From assembly GCA_019916065.1 (NCBI GenBank), contig CM034244.1, positions 24,668,471 through 24,732,470 on the forward strand: DNA of 64,000 nt, given 5' to 3'. A program made the translations under genes and the position numbers. This document shows, one piece after another, positions 10,751 through 22,945 of the stretch. The notes beneath the pieces are model-generated. The model was not told the DNA's origin, searched no databases, and was given only the letters and a program-made list of their open reading frames with translations. The DNA comes from Vitellaria paradoxa. Its lineage: Eukaryota > Streptophyta > Magnoliopsida > Ericales > Sapotaceae. How positions within the stretch are numbered: the stretch's first letter is position 1; each line of letters starts with the position of its first letter.

Positions 10751-13164
10751 TTTATGGAATATAAAGATAATAAATAGCTCTTTGAACTTATATTTAATTT
10801 TAGAAAGATTAATAAGTTTTATTTTATTTGAATAAATTTTTAATCATCATCTTATTTATAACCAAACCCTTATCATAGGTTTTCGGCTTCAAGATATCCA
10901 CAAATATCCATAGAATTATTCCAATATTTAGGAAGATGTTAAATAAGTTTCATTAAATTCACTTAATCATAAAAATATAGTTATATAACTTGCTAGGTTG
11001 ACAAAACAATGCCTAAAAGAATCAATTAAAATAAATCAAATTTATTTAAGGAAGACCAAATGAGGAAAGAATAAGTCCATTGTTTCATTTGGGTATTTTA
11101 TCAAATACTTTGTTCTACTTAGCCATTTTAGTTTGAATAAGTCATCCAACTATCTATGATGAAACTGATTGTCTAAGTCAGTTATCATAAATATTAGAGT
11201 GTCAAATAACACATATATTTAGTTTAAAATAATTTCATATCAATTGGAAAATAACTAGGTAGCATCAACTTAACAGTCCACTTCAGTATTATATCAAATA
11301 GTATTAGTGTTTTACTATATCAGGCTTTGTGAACAAAATTACACATCAATAGAAATAATTAACATGACAACAATTAATAGAAGGTAATTGGAAATTTAAA
11401 TAAATCTTTAAACATAATATTCTAAAAAAATCCAAACAAGCATCAATTAAAGGCTAAGCAGAGACAGCAGCTTAAAAGAAAATTCATATAAATTAGAGCA
11501 GAACTCTAATATCTATAAACTTTATATTTGTAGAAACTAGACTTCAAGACCTAAAACTTTCATGTTTTACACTTTTAAAATTCTAAGGTCTAAAGGTGCA
11601 AAAACAGCCTTGAATTCAGTTTGTTCAGAAGATACAATTTTACACGTGCTCAGTATTTAGGCATAACTTTTGACTCACAAATCAGATTGATGCAAATCTT
11701 TTTGGCTTGGAAAGAAAACTTAAAGGGCTACAACTTTTATGTTTTAGCCAAAGCCTAATTCCACCATTTTAGGGGTCAAAACATATCAAAAGTTACAAAT
11801 AGAGAGCTGTTAGCATGCTGGGCTACATCAGTCAAAGTTTCAGCTTCCTTACCCCCAATATACGGGTATTACTTTTTTCACAATCAAATTTCATACTTCA
11901 AACCCAAAAGATGCTTTAGCTTCAAATTGAAGATATCAAATACATTTTAGGAGATTTGTCATCCTACCTCAATGAAGATATTGATGACCAAGCCTGAGAA
12001 GGAAAAAGGAGTTGAGCTTTGAACACCACCCAATTGGAAAGTTCCAAGCCTTTCTTCTTCCTCCAAGCAACACCGAATCTCCAACCACACTAGATAATAA
12101 TTTTTTTCTCTCTTATTTTTTTCTCTTTGAAGGCACACAAATTTATAAGAAGTCATGGGAGTGTAAAGAAAGTATCGGTGGAGAAAATAACCTCCACTTC
12201 CCATGCTTCAAAGTTACTAAGGTAGGATCACACTAGGTAGCATGATCCAAGAATCATGCTTGCTTTTTGACTATCTAGCCATATTATTTAAGAGAGGTAT
12301 TGGAGGATGGGTGGAGATGGGTGGCATGATCTAAGAATCATGCTTTGCTTTGTTGATTAATAAACCAAATAATTTGAAAAAGGTATTGGGGAAGGTGTAT
12401 GGAGGTGGCATTATCCGAGAATCATGCTAGCTTTTTGACTAATTAAACAAATTATTTAAAAGATGCTTTAAGTCTTTAAATCATGCTTGCTAAGTCTTTC
12501 AATCATGCTTGCTAAATTATTTGAAAGAATGCTTTAAAGTCATCAATGTAGGATCTTCTTTTTGACTAATAAACTAAATAATTTGAGAGATTGTGAGAGA
12601 TGTGTAGAAGAAAGAATGGATGGAAAATGAAGTTTGCCGGGAAATAATTTAGAGCTACTATTCACGAGTTAACTCAGTGAGTGATAAAGTGAGTTGAAGT
12701 GAGTTGAGGAGTCAAAGAAAGGATTGACCCATGGGTTAATGGGCTTGGGTTGAACCAAATAGGTAATTGGGCTAGGAATTATTTGGATAAAAGTTTAGAA
12801 ATTCTAAATTAAACTCCCACACATGGTGAAATTAAATCCAAAAATCTTTCCAACTAATTTTATCATTCCAAAAATTTTCAAATCCTCAATTTTCTAGATT
12901 TAAATATTACCACCACACTTAAGCAAAAATTAATTAAGAGAAAGAAAATTCAGGTTATTACATAGCCAAACAATAAAGGATAGGGAATTTCAAAGTGCAT
13001 CTCTGGGGATATCATGAAAGTGCAATAAAGATTCCATTCATTCTAACTCATCCTTTAATACACCTTGAATGCCAACCATAATGCTTTATTGAATTATAAC
13101 TATTCTATTTCATTTTTTTTTCCATGAGACTAAAAACAAATGATACTCAAGAAGTTCTATGTCC

Positions 13165-13224
13165 TATACTTATTTTCTTTCTTTTTTTTTTTCTTTTTCT
13201 TTCTTTCTTTCTTTTTTTTTTTTA
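13165..13224. repeat. Pyrimidine-rich simple repeat
   Basis: A run of ttttctttctttttt with few other bases. An equivalent but longer tract lies at 59695-59802 in the related younger element, so it is an inherited part of the family. Confidence 0.8.
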
Positions 13225-15089
13225 ATGAATTTCTCTTCATTCGTAGCACCTTTCTTCCCAATTTCAATTATCATCCTTATAAATCATAATGCACTTAAGA
13301 TCCCATGACATGCAACCATTGGCTAAAATATATAAATGAAGCTAAAGGGTCGTAGATATGGCTAGAAATTCAAAGAAAATCTCTCCTTTTTTTTCCAATG
13401 GTTTCAAAGTGGCTTCAAAAGTAATTTAATCAAAGGAAAGGACTAAGGCTCCAAAGATTTGAAAGATGGCCTAACATCACTCCCTAAGGTCACAACAACT
13501 CATAAGATGCATTGATACACTCATGCAAGTCAATGTAATGACTTATGTGCATTGAGACCAAAGCAAGTAAGTGAAGCTTCAAGGACTAATGAGATGAACA
13601 AAATAGAGCATTAAGTATGTAACCCTCAAAAACAAAGATGAGGCTCAAAAGCTCGCAAAAGAAGGTTTAAGTCTCCACCTATGTCATGGCATACTCAAGT
13701 AACTAAATCTCATGAACAACAATCCATAACACACTCTCATGCAATGATCTCAAAAAACATGTTCTTAAGTATTAGGAAATTATATACTCAACTTGAATCT
13801 TGCACCTTATTCAATATTGAAACCAAATCACTAATTACTTTCACGAAAAAAAATACTAACATAAAACCAATCAAGAGAGACATACAAGGTCCAACTCATG
13901 CTAAGTCAAGTTAATTAGTCTCAAATATGCTCAAATTTTGAAAAATTTTAACAAATTTGGTAATAAAAGCACAAATATCATCGTGCCTGCCTCCAACCTA
14001 AATTGTACCTTGTCCTTAATGTAACAACTATAAAGCTAATGTGGGTTGGTAGTATGAAAGTAAGAACAATAAAAACATAAACCCATAGCTACCTAAGGCA
14101 CAATTCAATCAACCAAGCATAGGTAAAAGTCAAGCATGCACCCATTATTTAACTACTTAAGGCATCACCCAATCCACCCCTTAACTAGATTCTATAATAC
14201 TCCCAACAACAAGAATATGTCATCATTAAGTATCAAAATGGAAGTGCAAGATTAAGGAAAAGGGGAGGAAGGACGTTACCTCAAGAGCTTTCTTATTTGA
14301 AGGAAAGAAGAAACTATTTAGGAAAAATGTTAGAAATAAAAGAAAAAAACAAAGGAAAAACAAAACAAGAAAAGTTAGCAAGTAAAAGAAATAAAAATAA
14401 TCAAAGAAGTAAAAAATAAACGAACAAGAAATAAGAAAATAAGAAAACAAAAATCTATCTACTATGTACAAGAAAAATAGAGGATCAAGGATCATCTAAC
14501 ACCTAACCTATCCCAAGCCTTACCAAATGGTTTTATTGACAAAATGTTATCTCCGGGCTTGTAAGGGACCGAAGATAGGTAAGCTCTAGGTATACTTGAC
14601 ACTAAAGATAATGTAGCCAAGTAGGGTCCAACCACCTTAGATAAGGCCCACTATGAAGGTCAAATGTGAACGTGGGATGTTCTAATAATAAACACTCAAC
14701 ACCAAGAAACTCAATATGAGCTACCTCCTCAAAATACCCAAGTGTGGTTAATCTCAGACAAGTCACTCACTAAACCCCAAATCGAACTCTCAAGTGAGGC
14801 AAAATCAAGAGAAGAGAAATGTGTATCACTCTCACTCTCAAGTGCACAAGTGAGACCGACTCAACGCAAAACTCCTCAGGCCAAGTGACATTTCTGCTCT
14901 CAGAATGAGTCTCAAGACTGTGAAGAACAGCCTAAGTGATCAGGGTAAGATGAGTATCATGCTTGGGGGTGGTGATACTTGAGGAACATGCATTAGTGAT
15001 GAGCTCCACACATACAGAACTAATGTCTTCTAAACTCTTAGTGTAAGTGAAAGAAAGTAGATGGCTAAGAGAGTTCGAACCAATCGGAG

Positions 15090-16110
15090 TCATCGAGTCC
15101 CCCTCACACCTCCTAAGTCAGTAGTCTCCAAAGATGTCATCATCATCAAACAAAGACCAATCAACCTTCGATGTGGGTAATGTGGGGCTAGGACCATAGT
15201 GTAAATGTATGTGGGCTCAAATGTGGTACCCTTGGGCAATGTGTCCCCAGCAACCTCACTATTTCCCTTAAGACCCACAATAGGAATGTTATTAGATAAG
15301 CCCAAGTTCTCTGGAACAAGTTTCCAGAAAAACTTTAAGAAGTGTGTCTAAATTAGAGCAAGACTCATGGTAGACTCTAAATGTGGGACACTATATATGA
15401 ATGAAGTCTCATGATCATGATATTTAGTCTATATGAGTGGTGTGAGGTGTGAGCATGTATAGTCAAGATGTAATGTGGTGTTAAAAGTGTTAGATGCAAT
15501 AATATGCTCAAAATCTCCCCTAGGTCTCATGTTCTCATAAAGAGACTCAAGATAGTGACATGCATGTCCGGTGAGAATCTCATCAAAAGTGTGGTGTGTC
15601 TGGACATAACCCGTGAAAGAAGCAACTCAAAATGCCCACCAACTCTAAATGATGGCTTGGGTAGAATTGTAAAATATTGTTGAACCTTTCCCAACATTCA
15701 TAGAATATCTCACCCTCTTTTTAATAAAAAGATTTTAATTAAAATTAAAGGATGTATGTCTAATGGATGGTGGAAAAGTGAAAGAACAATGCATTTGACA
15801 AATCCTTCCAAGACTGAATAGGTGAATTAATAGCATAGTATTAATCCGAAGCAACCTCAAGCAGAGACATACCAAAAAAATCAAACATAAAAGTACCATC
15901 AAAGCAACCATTAGTTCTATGCCTACATGCCAACTCAAAATTCTCAAGATAGACTCGAGAGTCCTCATGCTTATGCCCAAAATATGATGGTAGCATATGT
16001 ATTGTTTCTAAAACAAAGTGAGCACCATAAAACTCTTCTAGGTAACGAACATATGGGTGGGTGATGTTGGGTAAACCATACATGCATGTATTAAAATCCA
16101 TGTTCATCAT
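15090..16110 (-). pseudogene. gag: Broken gag of the old Athila/Tat-type element
   Basis: The N-terminal part (15841-16110) has the order YLEEFYGAHFVLET, MLPSYFGHKHEDSRVYLENF and a FFGMSLLEVASD-like end. This is collinear with EYLGGMFGYAFTLDT, MLPQFFGHEEKDPCLHLDRF and FFPLSLQNVAGDW of the gag at 62338-62904. The frame then shifts (a second open piece at 15735-15980 ends FPPSIRHTS, matching FLPIHQTF of the other copy). A later piece at 15090-15305 corresponds to the C-terminal half. The gag core builds virus-like particles and packages RNA in this superfamily. Here it is disrupted by frameshifts and stops and is certainly non-functional. Confidence 0.7.
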
Positions 16111-16339
16111 TAAAATGTAAAAATTAAGAGAAAAAAAAGTAAAAACTAGAAAAACTAAGCTAAATATGCAAGCTAAATTAAGCGCAATGCAAACTAACTA
16201 AATGGCAAGCAAATGCAATATGTTACAATGCAAAAATAAAGAAAAACTACTAACTAAGGGAATAGAGATGGGAAAGAATATTCTCAATTGCTTGAAACGA
16301 TTCAATCCTAGCTTCGAATTATATGCAAACAATTACTCT

Positions 16340-16356
16340 CCTTAGCAACGATGCCA
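16340..16356 (-). promoter_or_regulatory. Decayed tRNA-Asp primer binding site
   Basis: The plus-strand sequence ccttagcaacgatgcca lies 4 bases from the LTR start. It matches the primer site of the younger element (cctcggcaacggcgcca at 63112-63128), which in turn fits the 3' end of plant tRNA-Asp. All four differences are C-to-T or G-to-A changes within former CG pairs. Confidence 0.75.
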
Positions 16357-16360
16357 AAAT

Positions 16361-16938
16361 TGCTTGTCGTTCCACAATGTGAATTTACTCCCCAAGTGCA
16401 AAGTGATCCAATGTAACAATTTAAATTTGTTAAATTGAAGTACCGGTTGTATCCATAGGAAGAGGCGTTGTTACTTAGAATTTCTTTTTTCCTTCTTATT
16501 AAGATTTTTTGCTTGAATTTCAGTGTCCCCTTTTGTGGTTTTCCCTTGACCTACTTCTTAGGATAGATAGAAAAGGTACTCACAATTCTTTGTCTCTTGC
16601 TTAGGAGGTGCTACACGATGAATATTAAAGAAAATTGAGTTGAATTTTGGAAATAAAACCTACTTAGACATTTTGTCAAACACCTAGGAGGCTAAAATAA
16701 AATCCATTGCAAAATGAATAAAAAATGAATTAAAATCAATTCTAATGAAAATGAATTAAAATCTATAAAATTAAAGATGTTAGAGACCAAGGTTAGCCCA
16801 TCCAATCGTCATGCAATGGAATCAATTTAGAGGGGCAAACAAGTCTACCTATATGCATTTAGGTAAACCATCACAAGGTGGGTTGATTTAGAGAAACGAA
16901 ATCCAATTGCTAGATTACTTAGGGAAACATAGCATCAA
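16361..16938 (-). repeat. Truncated 5' LTR of the old gag-only element
   Basis: Begins tgcttgtcgttccacaatgt and is collinear with 6667-7135. It stops matching after catagcatcaa near 16938, where unrelated AT-rich sequence starts. The outer part of this LTR, including its promoter, is missing. Confidence 0.75.
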
Positions 16939-17180
16939 TTAATTATCACTATTATGCCATTACATGTTAACAAAAATATTAGCAATAACAAAAATTATAT
17001 TAAGTTAAATTATATATAATTTATTATAGACATAATATTATCATACTAATATATTATATAATTTATAATTTATATTAGTTACATTAAATAATGTTAATCA
17101 AGTATATCTATTAAGAAATGAATTTTTTCTTTCATTTATATCACTACAACCATAAAAATCATTAAATATCACTAATAATT

Positions 17181-18846
17181 TGTAATGACCTGGGAATTTC
17201 AATTCTTGCTTTAATTATTTTTTTATATTTAATTTCGCAATAAGGAATTTAGCTAATTTAAATTTTGTTGAGACATTAATTAAATATTATTGTATTATGG
17301 GACACACAGGTGGTATGAGGAATTTTTTTGAGAATTTAAATATTTTTTTGTAAATTATAAAAGATGGTTTAATTTTAATTAAATAAAATATTAATTAATT
17401 CTACATTAATGAAAAGGAGTTCACAGAGTTCACGCTGTTAATTTATATATATGTGGCATATTTGACTATGATTAAAATATTGTAAATGATAATTATATTA
17501 TTCATAATATAATTCATCAAGGATTCTACCCACAAATTGATGTTAGTATAGAATGTAAATTCTATTAGAATTCTTCGAATAGCTAGCCTTAGGTGTATAC
17601 TTATATATATAGTAGCATAGGTACTCAGGTACTCCAGTGGCAGAGAAAAAAAAAGGTTAGAAAAAAAAAAGAGAAAAAGAAAAGAAAAGGAGTAGCTTTG
17701 TGGCAAAATTTGACAGAAGGCAACAGGTTCTTTTTTTTTTTTATTTTGGTCGTGACTGGCAGCAAGTTTTGAAGACAAATTTGGTGTTCTTTCACAACAA
17801 ATTCAAATTTAATTTGAGATAAGGATGGAGTGAAATAAAAATTAATTAATTATGTGTGATTTAATTTTGTGAATTTTTATGATTATTTGGTTTATTGTTA
17901 CATAATAAATTATGTGACTGTTGCTATCTTGTGAGTTATAAAATTATATGTAAATTGATTTTGATTTCGAGAAATTAAAATTTAGTTGGTACAAAATTTT
18001 TAAATTCTAAAATTTGTGTTTTATTATGGAATCTTGAATAAGAAAAAGAAATATTTTTTAAAGTATGTTTAGGATATGAATAAATAAATAATTATTTATT
18101 CATTAATTTTACAATTTTGGTTTTGTGTTGAGAGATGTATCGGGATAAGTAGTTGATGCTGAAAGCTCCGCTGGTGAAAGAACAAGAACACGCGCGGGGT
18201 TGGGTTATCGTGTCCGGTGGACTAATGACCTATGAAGTATTGATGAGTTGATATTTTTGGAATCCTATGACTGAAGCATAGGTTGATCGAGTAACGGTAC
18301 CTAACCCAATAATTAAGAATATAATTTATTAAAATAAGTTTATTCCGTATTCAAATATTTAAATTTAAATTTAAATATTTTGATATGTGATGTATGTTTA
18401 CATGACACGTTAGATATTCATGCTAGAACACCCGTACATAATTTATTTAATTTTTTTTTCTCCGACCACCCATTGATTATTTTAATATACATTAGTATAT
18501 TGTGCTCATGCCCTTATAGTTTTAGATGTAGGTGCGAGTGTTGCACCAGACGATAGCCGTGATGGAACTGCTTAGGTAGAGTTGATATTTTGAGTAGTTC
18601 ATTAATTTTATTTTAGGAAGTGAACTGCTCAATTTTTTTTTTCAGTTTATTTTTTCTTTTGATTGAATTTTGATTATTGTATATGCCTCAGTTTGGGAGA
18701 CTAGATGGATTTATTTTTAAGTTTGGAGATTATTAATTCATTATAATTAAAATAATTTCGCTTTGATTATTTTTGAATTAATGGTTTTGGTGACTTTTGG
18801 TTGTTTGTTCACGCTCTCAGGTTTGTGGAAAATTAAAAGCGTGACA
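17181..18846 (+). mobile_element. Chromovirus-like solo LTR with perfect target duplication
   Basis: Starts tgtaatgacctgggaatttc and ends aaaagcgtgaca, the form seen in the chromovirus LTRs of this window. It is flanked on both sides by taatt (17176-17180 and 18847-18851). The length is 1666 bases. No primer site or internal region follows, so it is a solo LTR left by LTR-LTR recombination. An open frame on the opposite strand (17443-17778) has no recognisable domain. Confidence 0.85.
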
Positions 18847-19408
18847 TAATTTATATTATATATTTTAATTATTAAAACATAAAAAATTACCTAATTTAGA
18901 TATGGATTGAATTTGAAAAAAAAAAATCGTCTAACTTATATAATGTATATATTTATAAAGCTAATATATCTTATATAAATTGCTTGTTTGTATGTTTTTG
19001 TCTTTTAAATACTTCTTCACAACAACTTTTTTTATAACTGCCTTAGTCATAAATTAGTGAATATGTGAGTTGAAAAATATGATTATTTGCTATATTATTT
19101 TGGATCTGTGTTAATTCATAACTTTTCGAAACAATAAAGAGTGTGAAAACACTACTTTTTTTTTTGCTTATATTTTTCTATTTAAGTTTTTATTTTTTTA
19201 AAGATAAAAAATAAAAATAAATTTAACAAACATGTTTTGTTGTCAATTTTTGAAAATCTTTAAACTTAAACAAAAATAATAATAAATATAAATTTTATCA
19301 AACATGATCTAAAGTTTTTAAAGCAAATTATGCTAGTTAAAATTTTATTTATATATTTTTGTCTAAATAAAATTACATATTTAATTTTAATTTAATTACA
19401 CGAGTAAC

Positions 19409-19441
19409 GCACATGCATTTAATGCACGTGCATTTAACTAG
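19409..19441 (+). repeat. Helitron 3' terminus (hairpin plus CTAG)
   Basis: gcacatgca and tgcacgtgc form a 9-bp stem with one mismatch around the loop tttaa. Six bases later comes CTAG, followed by T at 19442. Helitron 3' ends have exactly this layout and insert between A and T. Confidence 0.55.
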
Positions 19442-19887
19442 TGTGTTTAAAGTACCATGTCGGGTGGGCGTTGGGAGATCTCAACCTATCTTTTTACATC
19501 ATCCAACCACAAGGCCGTTGTGATCCTATTAGTTATTGAAACCAATTCCCTTTAAATTTCTTCCTACTAATTTTAACTAATTAATCATATTAAATTAGAT
19601 CATGTATATATTATATAAGCAGATATGTGAAAAGATAATTTATATTACGATTAATAATAACTCGTGCCTATGGCACTCAATCTGAACAAAATTTAAAATT
19701 TCTTATATAATTAAAACTTTGGACAACAAGTTCAAATCAACAAAATTATGATAATCTATCGGTATTAATTTTTTTTTTCAAAACCTTAGATGCGAGTAGC
19801 TACTACATGTGTTTTAATCTCTCTCCAATTAATTTTTTAATAAGTAATATAAAAAAAATACAAATTATGATATTTTAATTTGGAAGG

Positions 19888-19985
19888 TTCAACTTCCTAT
19901 AAGTCAGAATTGGGCGAAATTCAAATTGTCGAGTTTTACTTCCTAGAAATTATAATTGGGCGAAATTTAAGTTAGCAGTTTTGAT
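19888..19985. repeat. ~55-bp direct repeat
   Basis: Two adjacent copies share the words acttcctataagtcagaatt / acttcctagaaattataatt followed by gggcgaaattcaa / gggcgaaatttaa. No function is evident. Confidence 0.6.
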
Positions 19986-20787
19986 TAGCAAATATTTAAA
20001 ATATGGTGAAATTTAAAATACCCAAAATATTTTGTGAGATGAATAATAATGGGATCCACTAAAATAAAATTGAGTAGAAAGTGAAAAGTATAAAAATGAT
20101 GTCAATCATTGAATGAAAGAAAAAATAATTCTTAATCGGTACATCTTAATTTGTGAGATAGACATTTTAAAAAATCATCCTGTTTATTATATAAATAAAA
20201 CTTAAATGTTGTCTTGTTAGTTAAGTTCAAATAAAACTTTTGGAATTGCACCTCAATTCAAATAATGTCATTTTTATTTTATTTATTTGTTAAGAGATGA
20301 AATAGAAGAAATTTAAATTTTCTTTTAAATAAAAAATAAAAACAAAAAGCATATAACTTAATGTATATTACAAACTATTTTTTTTCTTATTTCATGATAT
20401 GCATGAATTTTGTGTTAATACGTCGAGAGTTACCAGGTAGTAGGTAGTATATCTTTAGAAAATCCAGAATAAGAGTATTGAATTATTATTCAATTACAAT
20501 TTTGTAAAATTTATTATTATATGTGGCACCATAGATCTACATAAAGAACTCTTCATATGATTTTTTGAATCTTTTAGTTGGCTTATGTTGTTAGTATCCA
20601 TTCTTTTTATGCCAATTAAGTTTCTAAAGTTGAAATATAAATTTAAGAGTTAAAAGTTATATTTTTAATTTTTAAATTCCAATTGAAGTTGTATTTTTAA
20701 TGTTTGAATTCTTATGAAATTTCTTGCTATAGCCCATATTAAAACATTTTCATTTATTGAATAAATTTTCATAAAATTTAAATATTA

Positions 20788-20887
20788 NNNNNNNNNNNNN
20801 NNNNNNNNNNNNNNNNNNNNNNNNNNNNNNNNNNNNNNNNNNNNNNNNNNNNNNNNNNNNNNNNNNNNNNNNNNNNNNNNNNNNNNN
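20788..20887. other. Assembly gap (100 N)
   Basis: Exactly 100 unknown bases, the usual placeholder for a gap of unknown size. Features on either side may not be truly adjacent. Confidence 0.98.
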
Positions 20888-20975
20888 TTTTATGTTAGTC
20901 ACTGCAAACTCTCACGAGACCTTGCTCGTCCACTGGGGGAAACCTAGGGGATAAAAGGGCTCGCCTGACACACTA
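20888..20975 (+). mobile_element. Fragment of a gag-only element, opposite orientation
   Basis: The reverse complement contains cccctaggtttcccccagtg, gacgagcaaggtctcgtgag and agtttgcagtga. This matches 58915-58970 of the young element and 8495-8560 of the old one. It forms the target into which the neighbouring copia element inserted. Confidence 0.6.
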
Positions 20976-20979
20976 AGTG

Positions 20980-22292
20980 TGTGGGAACAAAAAAACGTAG
21001 CAGAATAGGTTTTAAAATTTTTTTTGGATTGATCATGCATGAAAGATTATGAACTCCTTATGTAATTGTATTTGAAATACAAAAATGAAATCAAATCAAT
21101 AAACAAAATAGTCATTTTTTCATTTCTTGATTTGATCTTGGCTTCTTGAACTTTTCTTCCCTGACGATTGAAACTCCTAGGTTTTTTACTTTTTATCCTA
21201 TTAGGATCCTCTTAAGGCTTTTCTAACGTCTAAGGTTATGTTGGCAACCTAACAAACTAATCCCTTATATAGGCAAGAGCAAAGGACTTAGGAGTAAATA
21301 AACTTAAGTTGGCTAATTAGGAAATTACCTATAATTATCTCATAATTATGAATATATCCCCTAATAATTATACTTTACTCCACTTTAAAGGTATAACTAA
21401 ACTCCAACCCCTATTTATTGAAATAATTTCATAAAACACCTTATTCACTCTTTAATTCAGCAATTAAGCCCCTCCACTAATTATAGAGACAATTAGAATT
21501 AAGAAGCTATCCAATTCCAATTGATACCTCCCTTCTTATTCTAAAAACTATTATTCTAATCATTTTGTGTTGGTCAACATCTCAATAGCGCATTATTAAG
21601 ACGACCGGATCTAGATTTAAAAATTAGTTAATATTCATAATATGGATAATACAGCTATCCCAAATGAAATTGTGGATTCCTTCTTGATAGTGTATGTTCC
21701 CTAGTTTTATGCAATAATTTTCCAAAACACTGAGGTGTTGGCCTAATGATAATTAGCCTCACTTCTAATGAATTAAGGTATAATTATATAAAATAGTGTC
21801 CATCACTATATTAAGATTTAGAGCAACTGCTTAGAGTAAACATAAGAAATACATCACTGCAGATAGCATAGCTTAGATGTCTTTCTTATTATTGTCCTAT
21901 TTAGTGTCTTCCACACTTCTTATTATTGTCCTATTTAGTGTCTTCCGCACTAATACTTTAGATTCAGAGTCCACTACTTTAATGATTGAGATAAATCATT
22001 CTATCATATAGAAATATAAAATATTACAATCTTTTAGTTGAGATGTCCCCATCTCATCACTGACTATGAACAAATCTAGATTAATTAATACTTAAATTCA
22101 TATCTTCTGTGTATGAAACACTTTCATGCACATGAATTAAGTTCATTAATCAATCAAGGATTATAGTCATCACACGAAATATATGCATCCATAAGTAATA
22201 AAGAAACTTTAGATAAACTAACTAAGAATTCATTATTAAACTAAAATCAGTTCATCATCTAATAAATGACTTTAGGGCATACATCCTACCAA
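20980..22292 (-). repeat. Ty1/copia 3' LTR
   Basis: On the minus strand it begins TTGGTAGGATGTATGCCCTA right after a purine-rich aagtgggacc tract that follows the copia RNase H remnant. It ends near the acgtttttttgttcccacac word. A TATA box (minus-strand CCTATATAAG) lies at 21264-21273. Length is about 1.3 kb; the left edge is approximate by some 10 bases. Confidence 0.65.
21264..21273 (-). promoter_or_regulatory. copia LTR TATA box
   Basis: The minus strand reads CCTATATAAGGGATTAG within the copia LTR, a normal core-promoter form. Confidence 0.5.
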
Positions 22293-22645
22293 GGTCCCAC
22301 TTGCACTTAATTCATTGACGCATTACTTTTTTCCCACATCCCATCAACATGAGACTCAAAACCTTTGTAGGCAAGGCCTAGGTAAGAGGATCAGCTAAGT
22401 TATCTATTGATACAATCTTTGTCACAATAATGTCACCTCTGTGAGCAATGTCTCTGACTAAGTTATACTCTCTCTATGTGCTTCCCACTCTTATGGTTTG
22501 TTGGCTCCTTGGATTGACCTACAGCCCCACTACTATTACAAGAAGGTAAAATAGACAACTTAGCCAGTGGTACCACTCCTAGTTTCGTAAGGAACTTGTT
22601 GAACTAAACTGCCTCTTTAGTCGATTCTAAAGCTACCACGTATTC
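22293..22645 (-). pseudogene. pol: Ty1/copia RNase H remnant
   Basis: Minus-strand translation gives EYVVALESTKEAV, then FNKFLTKLGVVPLAKLSIL, then NSSGAVGQSKEPTNHKSGKH, then after a frame change DIAHRGDIIVTKI and DNLADPLT. This is the C-terminal RNase H of a Ty1/copia polyprotein (family motifs DNSGAVAQSKEP..H..KHIE and IADPFTK). The usual aspartate before NSGA is changed (SCNSSGA). At least three stop codons and one frameshift are present. The copy is cut at 22645 by the chromovirus LTR that starts at 22646. It is a dead fragment. Confidence 0.8.
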
Positions 22646-22895
22646 TGTAACACCCAGTATTTAAATTTGACAATTTATATATTATTTTGAGCTGATAAAA
22701 TATTAAATTGGAGATAGAGTTTAATTATTTTATTTTTTTGGACTGAAAATAGTCTGAAGTAGCGTTGCGTTGAATAAACTGGGCCAAGGGTCCAGCCCTC
22801 TTTTTTTTTCTCTTCCTTCCTTCTTCTTTCCCCGGAATTTCTTTTCTTTTTTTTTCGTTTTTGGGGTTCGGTCGTGGGTTTCCAGGGGAGACCAT

Positions 22896-22945
22896 GGGGA
22901 GAGAGAGAAAGAGAGAGAGGGAAAAAGATGGAAGAGAGAGAGAGG
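22896..22945 (+). repeat. GA-rich simple repeat in LTR
   Basis: A run of gagagagaaagagagagagg with few interruptions. The second LTR copy has the same run at 26216-26272. It creates unconvincing open frames rich in Arg, Glu or Ser. Confidence 0.85.

Larger units (their letters stand above)
9063..12962 (-). mobile_element. Chromovirus (Tekay-like) LTR, probably solo, nested in the old element
   Basis: The plus strand begins tgtcacgcccggattttcat and ends caggttattaca, the start and end forms of the Tekay LTRs elsewhere in the window, so it points to the minus strand. The flanks are tagac (9058-9062) and tagcc (12963-12967), a 5-bp target duplication with one mismatch. The sequence on both sides is continuous with the gag-only element. 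A second tgtcacacccc start at 9152 hints that it may be compound. It is long (3.9 kb) partly because it carries two SINE-like insertions. No coding region is present. Confidence 0.6.
12963..16339 (-). mobile_element. Internal region of the old gag-only element, part 2
   Basis: Continues the element after the nested LTR. 12963-15000 is non-coding and collinear with 59470-61100 of the younger element. It includes a pyrimidine tract at about 13165-13224, a cctaacatcactccctaagg-like stretch matched in the younger copy, and an AAAGAAA-rich stretch. The gag remnant and primer site are listed separately. Confidence 0.65.
6667..16938 (-). mobile_element. Old gag-only Athila/Tat-type LTR retrotransposon
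   Basis: On the minus strand the order is: truncated 5' LTR (16361-16938), a decayed tRNA-Asp primer site (16340-16356), a broken gag (about 15090-16110), a long non-coding part with a pyrimidine-rich tract, and the 3' LTR (6667-8305). No protease, reverse transcriptase or integrase sequence is visible in roughly 4 kb of internal DNA once the nested 9063-12962 insertion is removed. This is the layout of TR-GAG elements, which depend on proteins supplied by other elements. The internal sequence is clearly related to the younger element at 57100-64000. The right LTR is cut off at about 16938, so no target duplication can be tested. Confidence 0.75.
17041..19441 (+). mobile_element. Candidate non-autonomous Helitron, interrupted by a solo LTR
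   Basis: The right end is a hairpin followed by CTAG and a T, the classic Helitron 3' end (listed separately). A plausible left end is A then TCATACTAATATATTATATA at 17041, similar to the TC-plus-TACTA starts of plant Helitrons. Without the nested LTR the element would be about 730 bases of AT-rich, non-coding DNA. No Rep/helicase sequence is present. The left end is a guess because AT-rich DNA gives false matches. Confidence 0.35.
18852..20787. other. AT-rich gene-free sequence
   Basis: Apart from the Helitron-like end at 19441 and a short direct repeat at 19888-19985, I see no genes or known elements. The region is about three-quarters A plus T by eye. Confidence 0.5.

Noticed and set aside
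17443..17778. 111-codon minus-strand frame
   Set aside because: Falls wholly inside a solo LTR with perfect target duplication, and its residues reflect AT-rich and A-run sequence.
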